Assembly: GCF_943846705.1 (NCBI RefSeq)
Contig: NZ_OX044366.1
Span: 248,001 to 312,000, forward strand
Direction: 5' to 3'
Source: an uncultured Pseudomonas sp.
GTDB lineage: Bacteria > Pseudomonadota > Gammaproteobacteria > Pseudomonadales > Pseudomonadaceae
DNA length: 64,000 nt
A model generated the notes under the pieces. That model was not told the DNA's origin. It did not search any database and saw nothing but the letters and a program-made list of their open reading frames with translations. Position numbers and translations under genes: made by a program. This document shows, one piece after another, positions 38,664 to 47,240 of the stretch. The stretch's first letter is position 1. Each line of letters opens with the position of its first letter.

Positions 38664-39293
38664 TTAGCGCAGCTCGGTAAACGCCAGCTTAACGCCCAAA
38701 CCAATCAACACCGTGCCCATCAGCCGATCAAACCAGTGGCCCATGCGTGCAAAGCCGGCGCGCACCCGCCGGTGGCTGAACAACTGGGCGACCAGACAGA
38801 ACCACAACGCAGTCGCCAGCGCCAGGTAAACCCCATAACCAGCCTGCACCAGCAACGGCGTATGCGGGTTGATCACCACAGTAAACAGCGAGAGGAAGAA
38901 CAGCGTGGCCTTGGGGTTCAAGCCATTGGTCACAAAGCCCGCGACAAAGGCTGCACGAGGCGAACGCACGCCCCCCGCCAAGATCAACTCAGCCTCTGCA
39001 GAGCTGGCCGGCTTGGCGCGCAACGCCTTGATGCCGATGTACAGCAGGTAGGCAGCAGCCAGCCATTTCAAGGCGTTGAACAACACAATCGACTGCGACA
39101 CGATCAAACCGATGCCCAGCAGCGAGTAAGCCACGTGGATAAAAATCCCGCAGCCGACACCGATCGCACTGAAAATCCCGGCGCGCCGCCCATGGCCGAC
39201 ACTTTCGCGTACCACAATGGCAAAATCCGGCCCCGGACTGGCCACCGCCAACAAGTGGATCAGCGCTACAGCTAAAAACTCAGTCCAGTACAT
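38664..39293 (-). CDS. LysE/RhtB family amino acid exporter
   Basis: 209 residues from the ATG at 39293 (MYWTEFLAVALIHLLAVASPG) with GGAG just upstream; the frame extends further without family similarity. Five to six transmembrane segments. Family signatures: SPGPDFAIVVRESVGHGRRAG near the N-terminus (SPGP is the LysE motif) and NGLNPKATLFFLSLF in the middle. Likely exports an amino acid or analogue; substrate not inferable. Confidence 0.93.
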   Translation of the reverse strand: MYWTEFLAVALIHLLAVASPGPDFAIVVRESVGHGRRAGIFSAIGVGCGIFIHVAYSLLGIGLIVSQSIVLFNALKWLAAAYLLYIGIKALRAKPASSAEAELILAGGVRSPRAAFVAGFVTNGLNPKATLFFLSLFTVVINPHTPLLVQAGYGVYLALATALWFCLVAQLFSHRRVRAGFARMGHWFDRLMGTVLIGLGVKLAFTELR

Positions 39294-39373
39294 GGGGGCT
39301 CCGCCAGGTCGAAATGATTCTGTTAGGCTCGCAACCTTACTCTCCTCGCAAACCCTCAGGATAGATACAGCTG

Positions 39374-40339
39374 ATGAGTAACAATCTCCGCGCCGTCTTT
39401 CTCGACCACAGTTCACTCGACCTGGGCGACCTCGATTTGTCCGGCCTGAGCGCCTGCTTTGCCGACCTGCAACTGTATCCGCACAGCACCCAGGCGCAGA
39501 CCATCGAACGCCTGCAGGGTGCCCAAGTGGCAATCAGCAACAAAGTGCCTCTGAATGCCGCGGTATTCGCCGCCTGCCCGGAGCTTAAGCTGATCTTGGT
39601 GGCAGCCACCGGCATCAACTCGATTGACCTGGCCGCTGCCCGCGCCCACGGCGTCAGCGTGTGCAACTGCCAAGGTTACGGCACGCCATCCGTGGCGCAG
39701 CACACCTTGATGCTGCTACTCGCGCTGGCCACGCGCCTGCCGGACTATCAGCAGGATATTCGCGCCGGGCGCTGGCAGCAGGCGCAGCAATTCTGCCTGC
39801 TGGATCACCCGATCATTGAGCTGCACGGCAAAACCCTCGGCATGCTCGGCCATGGCGAGCTCGGCAGTGCCGTCGCCAGGCTGGCCGAAGCCTTTGGCAT
39901 GCGCGTACTGCTCGGCCAGTTACCCGGCCGCCCCCCCCGCGCAGACCGCTTGCCGCTGGATGAGCTGCTGCCACAGGTCGACGCACTCACCCTGCACTGC
40001 CCGCTGAACAGCGACACCCTGAACCTTATCGATGCCCGTGAGCTAAGCCTGATGAAGCCCGGTGCCTTGCTGATCAACACCGCGCGCGGCGGCTTGGTCA
40101 ACGAACAGGCCCTGGCTGACGCACTGCGCGCCGGCCACTTGGGCGGCGCGGCCACCGATGTATTGACCCAGGAGCCACCCAAGGATGGCAACCCGCTGCT
40201 CGCCGCCGACATCCCTCGACTGATCATTACCCCACACAGCGCCTGGGGCAGCCGCGAGGCACGGCAGCGCATCGTTGGCCAAATGACTGAAAACGCTCAG
40301 GCATTTTTCAACGGCGCGCCCGTGCGCGTTGTCAGCTAA
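39374..40339 (+). CDS. D-2-hydroxyacid dehydrogenase (glycerate dehydrogenase-like)
   Basis: 321 residues. NAD(P)H-dependent reductase of a 2-ketoacid such as hydroxypyruvate or glyoxylate. NAD-binding GHGELGSAVA (about residue 155), catalytic Arg in INTARGGLVNE, Glu in DVLTQEPP and His in ITPHSAWG. The pattern FCLLDHPIIELHGKTLG is common to HprA-like glycerate dehydrogenases; the substrate is not certain. Followed 28 bases later by rsmC. Confidence 0.9.
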   Translation: MSNNLRAVFLDHSSLDLGDLDLSGLSACFADLQLYPHSTQAQTIERLQGAQVAISNKVPLNAAVFAACPELKLILVAATGINSIDLAAARAHGVSVCNCQGYGTPSVAQHTLMLLLALATRLPDYQQDIRAGRWQQAQQFCLLDHPIIELHGKTLGMLGHGELGSAVARLAEAFGMRVLLGQLPGRPPRADRLPLDELLPQVDALTLHCPLNSDTLNLIDARELSLMKPGALLINTARGGLVNEQALADALRAGHLGGAATDVLTQEPPKDGNPLLAADIPRLIITPHSAWGSREARQRIVGQMTENAQAFFNGAPVRVVS

Positions 40340-40367
40340 GCTACGCGACTTTTTTCCAGGAGCGCTT

Positions 40368-41366
40368 ATGGACCCGCGAAGCGAAGTACTGCTGCGTCAG
40401 GCTGAACTATTCAACGGCCCACTGCTGCTTGCCGGCTTGCCGGCGGATGACCTGCTCGGCCACTTCCCCGACGCTCACGGCTGGAGCTGGCACGCCGGCG
40501 AGCATGCTTTGCTGGACGCGCGCTTCAACAGTCGTTGCCATTTCGGCACGCAGCCTGGCGAGCGCGACTGCCAGGCAGCCGTGTTGTTTCTACCGAAATC
40601 CCGCGAACTCACCGAGTACCTGCTCAACGCCTTGGCCGCTCGCCTGGGCGGTCGTGAGCTGTTTCTGGTCGGGGAAAAACGCGCGGGCATCGAGCGCGCC
40701 GCGAAACAACTGGCGGCCTTTGGCCAGGCGCGCAAGCTCGACAGTGCGCGGCACTGCCAGCTCTGGCAGGTTCGCGTTGAGCACAGTCCTGCCACCCCGG
40801 ACCTGCACAGCCTGGCGCAACGCTACGAGCTCCCCTTGGCCGATGGGCCGCTGCAGGTCCTCAGCTTGCCAGGCGTATTCAGCCACGGTCGCTTAGATGC
40901 CGGCAGTGCGCTGCTGCTGGAGCACTTAGACGACTTACCAAGCGGGCATATTTTGGATTTCGGCTGCGGCGCTGGCGTGCTCGGCGCAGCACTCAAACGC
41001 CGCTACCCGGATAGCCAGGTGACGATGCTGGATGTTGACGCTTTTGCCGTGGCAAGCAGCCGCCTGACCCTGGCCGCCAATGGCCTGCAGGCCGAAGTGC
41101 TCAGCGGTGACGGCATTGATGCCGCCCCCACCGGCCTTAGCGCGATCCTCAGCAACCCGCCCTTTCACCAAGGCGTGCACACCCACTACCAGGCCACCGA
41201 GCACCTGCTGCGTCAAGCGGCCAAGCACCTGACTAGCACCGGCGAGCTGCGCCTGGTTGCCAACAGTTTCCTTAAATATCCACCGCTGATCGAACAGCAC
41301 CTCGGCCCTTGCCAGACGCTGGCCGAGGCCAAGGGCTTTCGCATCTATCGCGCCTGTAAAGGCTGA
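40368..41366 (+). CDS. rsmC: 16S rRNA (guanine(1207)-N2)-methyltransferase
   Basis: 332 residues from the ATG at 40368 (MDPRSEVLLRQAELF) with AGGAG seven bases upstream. Two tandem methyltransferase-like domains: a degenerate N-terminal copy and an active C-terminal copy with SAM motif DFGCGAGVLGAAL (about 200) and NPPFHQG (about 265), the catalytic motif of N2-guanine enzymes. Methylates G1207 of 16S rRNA in assembled 30S subunits. Confidence 0.95.
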   Translation: MDPRSEVLLRQAELFNGPLLLAGLPADDLLGHFPDAHGWSWHAGEHALLDARFNSRCHFGTQPGERDCQAAVLFLPKSRELTEYLLNALAARLGGRELFLVGEKRAGIERAAKQLAAFGQARKLDSARHCQLWQVRVEHSPATPDLHSLAQRYELPLADGPLQVLSLPGVFSHGRLDAGSALLLEHLDDLPSGHILDFGCGAGVLGAALKRRYPDSQVTMLDVDAFAVASSRLTLAANGLQAEVLSGDGIDAAPTGLSAILSNPPFHQGVHTHYQATEHLLRQAAKHLTSTGELRLVANSFLKYPPLIEQHLGPCQTLAEAKGFRIYRACKG

Positions 41367-41410
41367 ATCGAGGCTTGCCCTATCCCAGGCACGCGGGCAA
41401 AATGCGCGCG

Positions 41411-41580
41411 TCCTAGGGGAGTAGTCTCCCGCGAGCGCCAGCTCGCCCGGCACGCGTCAACATACTTGCTCAGCAGAGCATGGCGCGTGCGACCCAAGGC
41501 CCACTCAGTGGCGCCTGCGGTTTGACCAGACCTATGACACGCACACCTTACCCGGGGCGGGAAGGCTGTACGTGTCATAG
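41411..41580 (+). ncRNA. yybP-ykoY manganese riboswitch
   Basis: Upstream of a TMEM165-type gene. Conserved aptamer pieces are visible: AGGGGAGTAG (41415-41424) near the 5' end, CACCTTACCCGGGGCGGGAAGG (41544-41565; split CACCTTACCC / GGGGCGGGAAGG) near the 3' end, and a closing 10-bp stem CTATGACACG (41532-41541) / CGTGTCATAG (41571-41580). These match the Mn2+-sensing yybP-ykoY family known upstream of mntP and alx. GGGGCGGG (41554-41561) is complementary to CCCGCCCC (41590-41597) just before the Shine-Dalgarno AGGA, a likely translational switch. Confidence 0.85.
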
Positions 41581-41611
41581 CCATGTCGACCCGCCCCTTT
41601 AGGAACGCCTG

Positions 41612-42196
41612 ATGCTCGAATCCCTATTTGTCCCAACCTTTATCGTTGCCCTGGCTGAAATTGGCGATAAAACGCAATTGCTTGCCCTGCTGCTGGCGGC
41701 GCGCTTTCGCAAGCCCTGGCCGATCATCTGCGGCATCGTGGTCGCCACGCTGGCTAACCATTTCGCGGCGGGCGCTATCGGTAACTGGGTCGCCAGCTTC
41801 TTCTCCCCCGCCACCCTCAGCTGGGTACTCACCGCCAGCTTTGTTGCGGTAGCGCTGTGGACCTTGGTCCCGGACACCCTGGATGACGATGACAGCGCCA
41901 GCTTCAAGCGCTACGGGCCATTTCTGACCACGCTGATTGCGTTCTTCCTCGCCGAAATGGGCGACAAAACCCAGGTCGCCACCGTGATGCTCGCCGCACA
42001 ATACCCGCACTTTATTCTGGTAGTGATCGGCACCACCCTGGGCATGCTGCTGGCCAATGTACCGGTGGTGCTGGCCGGCAACTTCGCCGCCGAGCGCCTG
42101 CCACTGACCCTGATTCGCCGCGCGGCAGCCAGCGCCTTCGCAGTGCTGGCCGTATATACCGGGTACCAGGCGTTGCAATTCAGCGGGCTGGTTTGA
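41612..42196 (+). CDS. TMEM165/GDT1 (UPF0016) family Mn exporter
   Basis: 194 residues with two homologous three-helix halves, each with the ExGDKT motif: ALAEIGDKTQLLAL (about 12-25) and FLAEMGDKTQVATV (about 112-125). These acidic motifs form the cation pathway in GDT1-type transporters; bacterial members (MneA) export manganese. A hydrophilic linker with DDDDSASF separates the halves. The upstream manganese riboswitch supports Mn efflux as its job. Confidence 0.93.
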   Translation: MLESLFVPTFIVALAEIGDKTQLLALLLAARFRKPWPIICGIVVATLANHFAAGAIGNWVASFFSPATLSWVLTASFVAVALWTLVPDTLDDDDSASFKRYGPFLTTLIAFFLAEMGDKTQVATVMLAAQYPHFILVVIGTTLGMLLANVPVVLAGNFAAERLPLTLIRRAAASAFAVLAVYTGYQALQFSGLV

Positions 42197-42281
42197 CCGC
42201 GACCCTGGCGTTTCTGCCGCTACCTCGACTGGTAGGCGACTGCTACAGTGCGCCCCTCCACTTGCTGCCAGGGAGGCACGC

Positions 42282-42725
42282 ATGTCGCTGGATGATCGGA
42301 AAAAGCGGGTACGCCAGCACATCGAGCTGTCGTGGAATAAAGGCCGTATGGCGCTGGCTGAGCAACTGCACAGCAAAGACTTCCTTTATAAAAGCTCGTT
42401 TATTGGCCGACCACTGGCCAGCTCGGCATTTGCTCAGATGGTCCAGGACATCCGCCACGCCATGCCGGACCTGCAGGTGATGGTTGAGGAATGCATTGCC
42501 GAGGATTACAAAGTGGTGACGTGGAGCACCCTGATCGGCACCATCCAGCGGCCCGCGCTCGGCTATCAACCCAGCGACAAAGTGCTGACTATCTCGGCCA
42601 TGGCCTTCTGGACGCTGACCTCGAGCAACGAAATCCAGGAAATCTGCACCATGTTCGACATGGAAAGCTTCCGCTCACAACTGGGCCTGCCCAGCCAGCC
42701 CTTTGCGGCCAAGGCGCTGCCTTAG
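42282..42725 (+). CDS. SnoaL-like ester cyclase family protein
   Basis: 147 residues. NTF2/SnoaL-like fold suggested by VRQHIELSWNKGRMALAEQLHS, MVQDIRHAMPDLQVMVEECIAEDYKVVTWSTLIG (family-typical length and spacing, read in sections) and a C-terminal IQEICTMFDMESFRSQLG. Related proteins include polyketide cyclases and proteins of unknown function; no substrate can be assigned. AGGGAGG lies ahead of the ATG. Confidence 0.8.
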   Translation: MSLDDRKKRVRQHIELSWNKGRMALAEQLHSKDFLYKSSFIGRPLASSAFAQMVQDIRHAMPDLQVMVEECIAEDYKVVTWSTLIGTIQRPALGYQPSDKVLTISAMAFWTLTSSNEIQEICTMFDMESFRSQLGLPSQPFAAKALP

Positions 42726-42745
42726 GGCATCGAACGCCAGCCAAC

Positions 42746-42776
42746 AAAAAGCCCCGTATGCGAGCGGGGCTTTTTT
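42746..42776. terminator. Bidirectional terminator
   Basis: AAAAAGCCCCG / CGGGGCTTTTTT with an 8-base loop, between the SnoaL-like gene and the convergent M48 protease gene. Confidence 0.9.
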
Positions 42777-42788
42777 ATTCACAGCGGC

Positions 42789-43601
42789 TTAGCGCGCGCG
42801 TTCGTACAGCGGCATTACTTTGGGAATCGCCGCCTGCAACGCAGCAATCCGGCTGTTTGACGACGGGTGAGTACTCATAAACTCAGGCGGCGAACCTTCG
42901 CTGACGGACGCCATCTTCTGCCACAGGCTGATGGCGGCGTTGGGGTTGAAACCACCACGGGCGGCCAACTCCAAACCAATCAGGTCGGCCTCGTTCTCAT
43001 TGCCACGGCTATTGGGCAGGGTCATGCCGTACTGCACTGCGGCATCAGCCAGCGCCAGGGAGTCGGAGCCCAGACCGAGCAAGGCACCCGCGCCCTGCTT
43101 GGCCATCTCGATGCCATAGGCCTTGGACATCGCCTCACGGCTGTGTTCACGCAGGGCGTGAGCCATTTCGTGGCCCATGATCGCGGCAATCTCGTCATCA
43201 GTCAGTTTCAGCTTATCGATGATGCCGCTGTAGAAAATGATCTTGCCGCCGGGACCACAGTTGGCGTTCAGCTCGGGGCTCTTGATCAGGTTGACTTCCC
43301 ACTGCCACTGCGCCGAATCCGGGCGAAACAGCGGTGCCTGCTTGATCAGGCGATCGGCAATCGAACGCAGGCGCTTGGCGTTGTTGCTGGTTTTATCCAG
43401 CACACCCTTGCTGGAAGCCTCACCCAGGGTCTGTTGATAGGACTGCGCGTACATCTGATTGACTTCTTGAGTCGAGAGCGCGCCGAACATGTACTGCTTA
43501 CGTTCAACACCTACTGCGCCGCCACTGGTGGTATTAACAGCCTGGCAACCAACCAGCAACAAGGCCGCAGTCAGGCCGGTGATTCGAGATAAAGGGCTCA
43601 T
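42789..43601 (-). CDS. M48 family metalloprotease lipoprotein
   Basis: 270 residues from the ATG at 43601 (MSPLSRITGLTAALLLVGC); the frame runs upstream to 43793 but without a signal. Lipobox LVGC, so a membrane-anchored lipoprotein. Zinc motif HEMAH in AIMGHEMAHALREHSRE and third ligand region NENEADLIGLELAARGGF, followed by THPSSNSRI. Similar to LoiP/YcaL-type proteases that degrade misfolded outer-membrane proteins. Divergent from the chemoreceptor gene. Confidence 0.93.
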   Translation of the reverse strand: MSPLSRITGLTAALLLVGCQAVNTTSGGAVGVERKQYMFGALSTQEVNQMYAQSYQQTLGEASSKGVLDKTSNNAKRLRSIADRLIKQAPLFRPDSAQWQWEVNLIKSPELNANCGPGGKIIFYSGIIDKLKLTDDEIAAIMGHEMAHALREHSREAMSKAYGIEMAKQGAGALLGLGSDSLALADAAVQYGMTLPNSRGNENEADLIGLELAARGGFNPNAAISLWQKMASVSEGSPPEFMSTHPSSNSRIAALQAAIPKVMPLYERAR

Positions 43602-43711
43602 CCGTGCTTCTCCAATTGAAACAGCAACGTATGCTAGGCCTCGCACCACTGCCGGGCAACTACCAGACAGCACTTGCCGGCTCGTCATACGACTCAGCGA
43701 GCACCGATAAT

Positions 43712-43739
43712 TAAGGCTTTGCCCACGTCTGGCCGATAA
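43712..43739 (+). promoter_or_regulatory. Candidate FliA (sigma28) promoter of chemoreceptor gene
   Basis: TAAGGCTT (43712-43719), 12 bases, then a perfect GCCGATAA (43732-43739). The sigma28 consensus is TAAAGTTT-N11-GCCGATAA, so the -35 has two mismatches and the spacer is one base long. It is 37 bases ahead of the chemoreceptor ATG. Confidence 0.6.
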
Positions 43740-43776
43740 CCAGAGCACGCATAACAAGATCTCGCCTGGAGGCGTA

Positions 43777-45918
43777 ATGAAGCTCAAGTCCATCCAGTTT
43801 TCCGTCCTCGTCTTTGCAGGAGCCAGCGTGCTTGCTGTGGTCGTGGCACTGATGCTTTATGCAATATTTTCCGGCATCCGCACCCAGGAACTGGTGCAGG
43901 CGCGCAGTCAGGCGCAGGTAGAGGACGACATCCAGCAACGCCTGATTGCCCTGGCCCAAGGCCAGGTGCGGCAGATCCAGCGCGAGCTGGAATACCCACT
44001 GACGGTCGCCCGCAGCCTGGCGCAAACCAATATGCTGCTGGGCAGCGAGGATGCCAGCGGCAACCCGGCGCTGAGCATCAGCCGCGAGGAACTGTCGAAT
44101 CTGGTGCGCCAGACCGTGGCAGAGAACCCCAAGCTGCTCGATGCCTTTATCGGCTGGGAGCCGAACGCCTTCGACGGTAACGACGACCTTTACGCCGGGC
44201 AGACCGAGCAAGGCTACGATTCCAGTGGGCGCTTTATGCCTTGGTGGTATCGCAAAGCGGACGGCAGCCTGATGGTTGAGGCTCTTGGCGAAAATATTGA
44301 AGGCACGACCCTGCTGCCTACCGGCGTACGTGAGGGCGAGTACTATCTGTGCACCAAAGAACGCCAACAAGCTTGCATCGTTGACCCCGCGCCCTACGAA
44401 ATAGACGGCAAGATGGTGCTGATGTCGTCGTTCAACGTACCGCTTATGGTCAAGGGGCAATTCCGCGGCGTGGTCGGCGTCGACCTGTCGCTGCAGTCCA
44501 TCCAGGACTTCCTCAGCAACGCGGCTACCCAGCTCTACGAGGGTGCCGGGCAGATGGCGCTGATTGCCAGCAACGGCCGCCTGGTGGCCTTCACCGCAGA
44601 TCCCAGCAAGCTTGGCGAGGTTGCCACGAATGTGCTCGACGCCGACGCCATCGCTTCGCTGAAGCACCTGCAAAGCGACACACCGCTGTACCAGCTGGAT
44701 ACACAACAGGGCATGCTGCAAGTGCTGCTGCCCTTCCAGATTGGCGATACCAACACCCAGTGGACGCTGGTGCTGCAACTGCCACAAGAAGTGGTTTTCG
44801 CCCAGCTGCACAAGCTGCAGAGCGACCTCAAGAGCCAGCATGATGCCGATATGCTCGGCATGGCTCTGGTCGGCCTGTTGGTGGCCGGCGTCGGCCTGCT
44901 GGTGATCTGGCTGGTCGGCCTGGGCATCGCCCGGCCGCTGAAGCAGATGGTCGCCATGCTCGACGATATTGCCCAGGGCGAAGGTGACTTAACCCGGCGC
45001 CTGAGTACCGACCGCGCCGATGAACTCGGCGCCATTGCCAACGGTTTCAATACCTTCCTCGGCAAGCTGCAGGCAATGATCAGCCAGGTCGTCAGTTCGG
45101 TGCAGAAGGTCAGCGACTCATCCGAGCACAGCGCCGACATCGCCATCCGCACCAACCAGGGCGTGCAGCGGCAAATGAGCGAAATCGATCAGGTCGCCAC
45201 CGCCGTGCACGAGATGACCACCACTGCCATGGACGTGGCACGCAATGCCAGCCATGCCGCCGAGGCGGCCCAGCATGCCGATGATTCGGCCAACGACGGC
45301 AAACGCGTGGTGCAGAACACCGCCACCTCGATTGCCGCGCTGGCCAGCGAGATCGGCCTGGCGGTCGGCGTGGTGCAAACCCTGGCCAAAGACAGCGAAA
45401 ACATCGACGCCATCCTCACGGCCATTCGTGGCATCGCCGAGCAAACCAACCTGCTGGCCCTCAACGCCGCCATTGAAGCAGCGCGGGCCGGCGAACAAGG
45501 CCGGGGGTTTGCCGTGGTAGCCGACGAGGTGCGTAACCTGGCGCAAAAGACCCAGCAAGCCACCGAAGAAATCCAGAGCATGATCCAGCAATTGCAGCAC
45601 GGCACCCGTGAAGCAGTGCGGGTCATGGAGGAAAGCCAGGTCAAGAGCAACGACAGCGTGCAGCATGCGGCCCAGGCCGCCAACGCACTGGAGTCGATCA
45701 CTCAGGCGGTGTCGGTGATCAATGATATGAACACCCAGATCGCCAGCGCTGCCGAAGAGCAGAGCGCGGTCGCCGAAGACATCAACCGCAACGTGACCAA
45801 CATCGGCCAAGTGGCCAATGAAGTCGCCAGCGGTGCCGACGAGGCCAACCAGGCCAGTGCAGAGCTAACCAAACTGGCCGAACAGCAGCGTCGCCTGATC
45901 AACCAGTTCAAGGTCTAA
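43777..45918 (+). CDS. Methyl-accepting chemotaxis protein, Cache type
   Basis: 713 residues. TM1 at about 10-30, a large periplasmic sensing region of about 330 residues with a double-Cache pattern (WWYRKADGSL, VLMSSFNVPLMVKGQFRGVVGVDLSL read in parts), TM2 at about 365-388, a HAMP domain (ARPLKQMVAMLDDIAQGEGDLTRRL) and a cytoplasmic signalling hairpin with tip GIAEQTNLLALNAAIEAARAGEQGRGFAVVADEVR (read in parts). The ligand cannot be inferred. The C-terminus lacks a CheR-tethering pentapeptide. TGGAGG lies just ahead of the ATG. Confidence 0.95.
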   Translation: MKLKSIQFSVLVFAGASVLAVVVALMLYAIFSGIRTQELVQARSQAQVEDDIQQRLIALAQGQVRQIQRELEYPLTVARSLAQTNMLLGSEDASGNPALSISREELSNLVRQTVAENPKLLDAFIGWEPNAFDGNDDLYAGQTEQGYDSSGRFMPWWYRKADGSLMVEALGENIEGTTLLPTGVREGEYYLCTKERQQACIVDPAPYEIDGKMVLMSSFNVPLMVKGQFRGVVGVDLSLQSIQDFLSNAATQLYEGAGQMALIASNGRLVAFTADPSKLGEVATNVLDADAIASLKHLQSDTPLYQLDTQQGMLQVLLPFQIGDTNTQWTLVLQLPQEVVFAQLHKLQSDLKSQHDADMLGMALVGLLVAGVGLLVIWLVGLGIARPLKQMVAMLDDIAQGEGDLTRRLSTDRADELGAIANGFNTFLGKLQAMISQVVSSVQKVSDSSEHSADIAIRTNQGVQRQMSEIDQVATAVHEMTTTAMDVARNASHAAEAAQHADDSANDGKRVVQNTATSIAALASEIGLAVGVVQTLAKDSENIDAILTAIRGIAEQTNLLALNAAIEAARAGEQGRGFAVVADEVRNLAQKTQQATEEIQSMIQQLQHGTREAVRVMEESQVKSNDSVQHAAQAANALESITQAVSVINDMNTQIASAAEEQSAVAEDINRNVTNIGQVANEVASGADEANQASAELTKLAEQQRRLINQFKV

Positions 45919-45929
45919 GGCTACAGCTG

Positions 45930-45967
45930 AAAAAAAGGGCGGACTGCCATGCAGTCCGCCCTTTTTT
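45930..45967. terminator. Bidirectional terminator after chemoreceptor gene
   Basis: AAAAGGGCGGACTGC / GCAGTCCGCCCTTTT with a 3-base loop, between convergent genes. Confidence 0.93.
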
Positions 45968-45990
45968 ATATTCACGGCGTTGTCAGCGCA

Positions 45991-46608
45991 CTAAGCAGGC
46001 GTCAGGCACTCTGGCGCATCCAGCATGGGATCATTGACCAGGTTGGCCAGCACCCGCTCACGCAACGCCGGCTGTGGCCTCGCCAGTAAGGCCTGCAACT
46101 CCGCTGGCGATGTATCGGCCGCTAGCCACGCCGCTTGCCCGGCCTCATCGAGAATCAACGGCCGGCGCTGATTGGCCGCAGCCTGGGTCACCACTGCGGC
46201 GCTCAGGTAGACACACCCCTCGACCGGGTAGGCTTCCCACAACGCGGCGAAATACAGCGGCGTGCCTTCACCTGTCAGCCAGTACGGGCGTTTGCGTGCC
46301 GTGCCGCGCCACTCGTAAAAGCCGTTGGCCGGTAACAGACCGCGGCGCAGGCGAAACGCCTCACGAAACATCGGCTGCTCAGCCAGGGTTTCCGCACGTG
46401 CCTGGGCCGGCGTTTTGGTTAGATCCGTCAACCAGGGCGGGGTCAGCCCCCAACGCGCGCGCGTTAGTTGGCGCTCGCCGTCGACGTTGCGCAGCAGCAA
46501 TACCTGACTGTGCGGCGAGATACTCCAGTGCGGTAACTGGTCAACAGGAAAACCTGGAATGGCCGCAAAAGCGGGCGTCCAACGGAACAGGGCAAAACGT
46601 CCACACAT
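45991..46608 (-). CDS. SRAP domain protein (YedK/HMCES family), divergent active site
   Basis: 205 residues starting MCGRFALFRW, with the invariant Cys2 that YedK uses to cross-link abasic sites in single-stranded DNA. GFYEWRG keeps the catalytic Glu (residue 99). By my alignment to E. coli YedK, the catalytic Asn (NARVET) is Gln69 (QARAET) and the catalytic His (HDRRP) is Asn146 (NQRRP), with a 4-residue deletion before it. Cross-linking may still occur, but the protease-like self-processing could be altered. Whether this is a lineage-wide variant needs comparison. Confidence 0.88.
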   Translation of the reverse strand: MCGRFALFRWTPAFAAIPGFPVDQLPHWSISPHSQVLLLRNVDGERQLTRARWGLTPPWLTDLTKTPAQARAETLAEQPMFREAFRLRRGLLPANGFYEWRGTARKRPYWLTGEGTPLYFAALWEAYPVEGCVYLSAAVVTQAAANQRRPLILDEAGQAAWLAADTSPAELQALLARPQPALRERVLANLVNDPMLDAPECLTPA

Positions 46609-46671
46609 CGGGGAAACTCGATAACACTTGCAGTAAAGACAGTCGCCGCACGCTAGACCGTGGTCAGATTT

Positions 46672-46932
46672 TCAGCAGAGCAGCGTACCTTGGACACTAT
46701 CCGGCTCATCGCCGGGCAATGGTTGCGCGGCATTGTACGCGGCGATCAACTGCTGTGCGCTCTGCGCCTGAGCATCCTCAACCATCAGCCCGAGCAAACC
46801 ACAAGCCGGTAACTCGCCCACCGCTCCGGCCAGGTGCTGCCCGGTGAGGTAGGCATCGATGCCCTCACTGGCCAGCATCGCCAGCAGCAACTCGCCTTCC
46901 ATCTGGTCCTGCGGCTCGTAGATTCGTTGCAT
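46672..46932 (-). CDS. DUF2007 putative signal-transducing protein
   Basis: 86 residues. Pattern IYEPQDQMEGELLLAMLASEGIDAYLTG and a central GLMVEDAQAQSAQQLIAAY match DUF2007, a small ferredoxin-like fold with proposed but untested signalling roles. The ATG overlaps the stop of the upstream CPXCG gene by one base (TGATG), so the two are translationally coupled. Confidence 0.85.
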   Translation of the reverse strand: MQRIYEPQDQMEGELLLAMLASEGIDAYLTGQHLAGAVGELPACGLLGLMVEDAQAQSAQQLIAAYNAAQPLPGDEPDSVQGTLLC

Positions 46933-47114
46933 CAGTCATTCTCCCCGCGCACGTCGAGGTGCCAGTCCTCGCCATCGGTCTGCAGCGAAAACACAATCGG
47001 CCGGCAGCACACCGGACAGTCTTCAATGTACTGCTGATCGCCAGCAGACAGGTCGAGTAACGCCTCGACCTGCTCGCCACAATAAGGGCACTGGTAGTCC
47101 TGAGTTTCCAGCAT
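46932..47114 (-). CDS. CPXCG zinc-ribbon small protein
   Basis: 60 residues from the ATG at 47114 (MLETQDYQCPYCGEQVEALL); the frame extends to 47306 but the extra codons overlap the acyltransferase promoter region. Two CPxC knuckles, CPYC (9-12) and CPVC (38-41), form a zinc ribbon, with a DCPVCCRPIVF family segment. Function unknown. AAGGAGAC precedes the ATG. Divergent from the acyltransferase gene. Confidence 0.88.
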   Translation of the reverse strand: MLETQDYQCPYCGEQVEALLDLSAGDQQYIEDCPVCCRPIVFSLQTDGEDWHLDVRGEND

Positions 47115-47240
47115 CGCGGTCTCCTTGTGACTTGGGCGTATAATCGCCGGTCTATAGCTGGCCCTGCAGTCGTGCACAGCCCGTGCTGAGCGCGACGAGC
47201 GGCGCAGTGAGCATTTCCACAGCCAACCACAACAGAGAGC

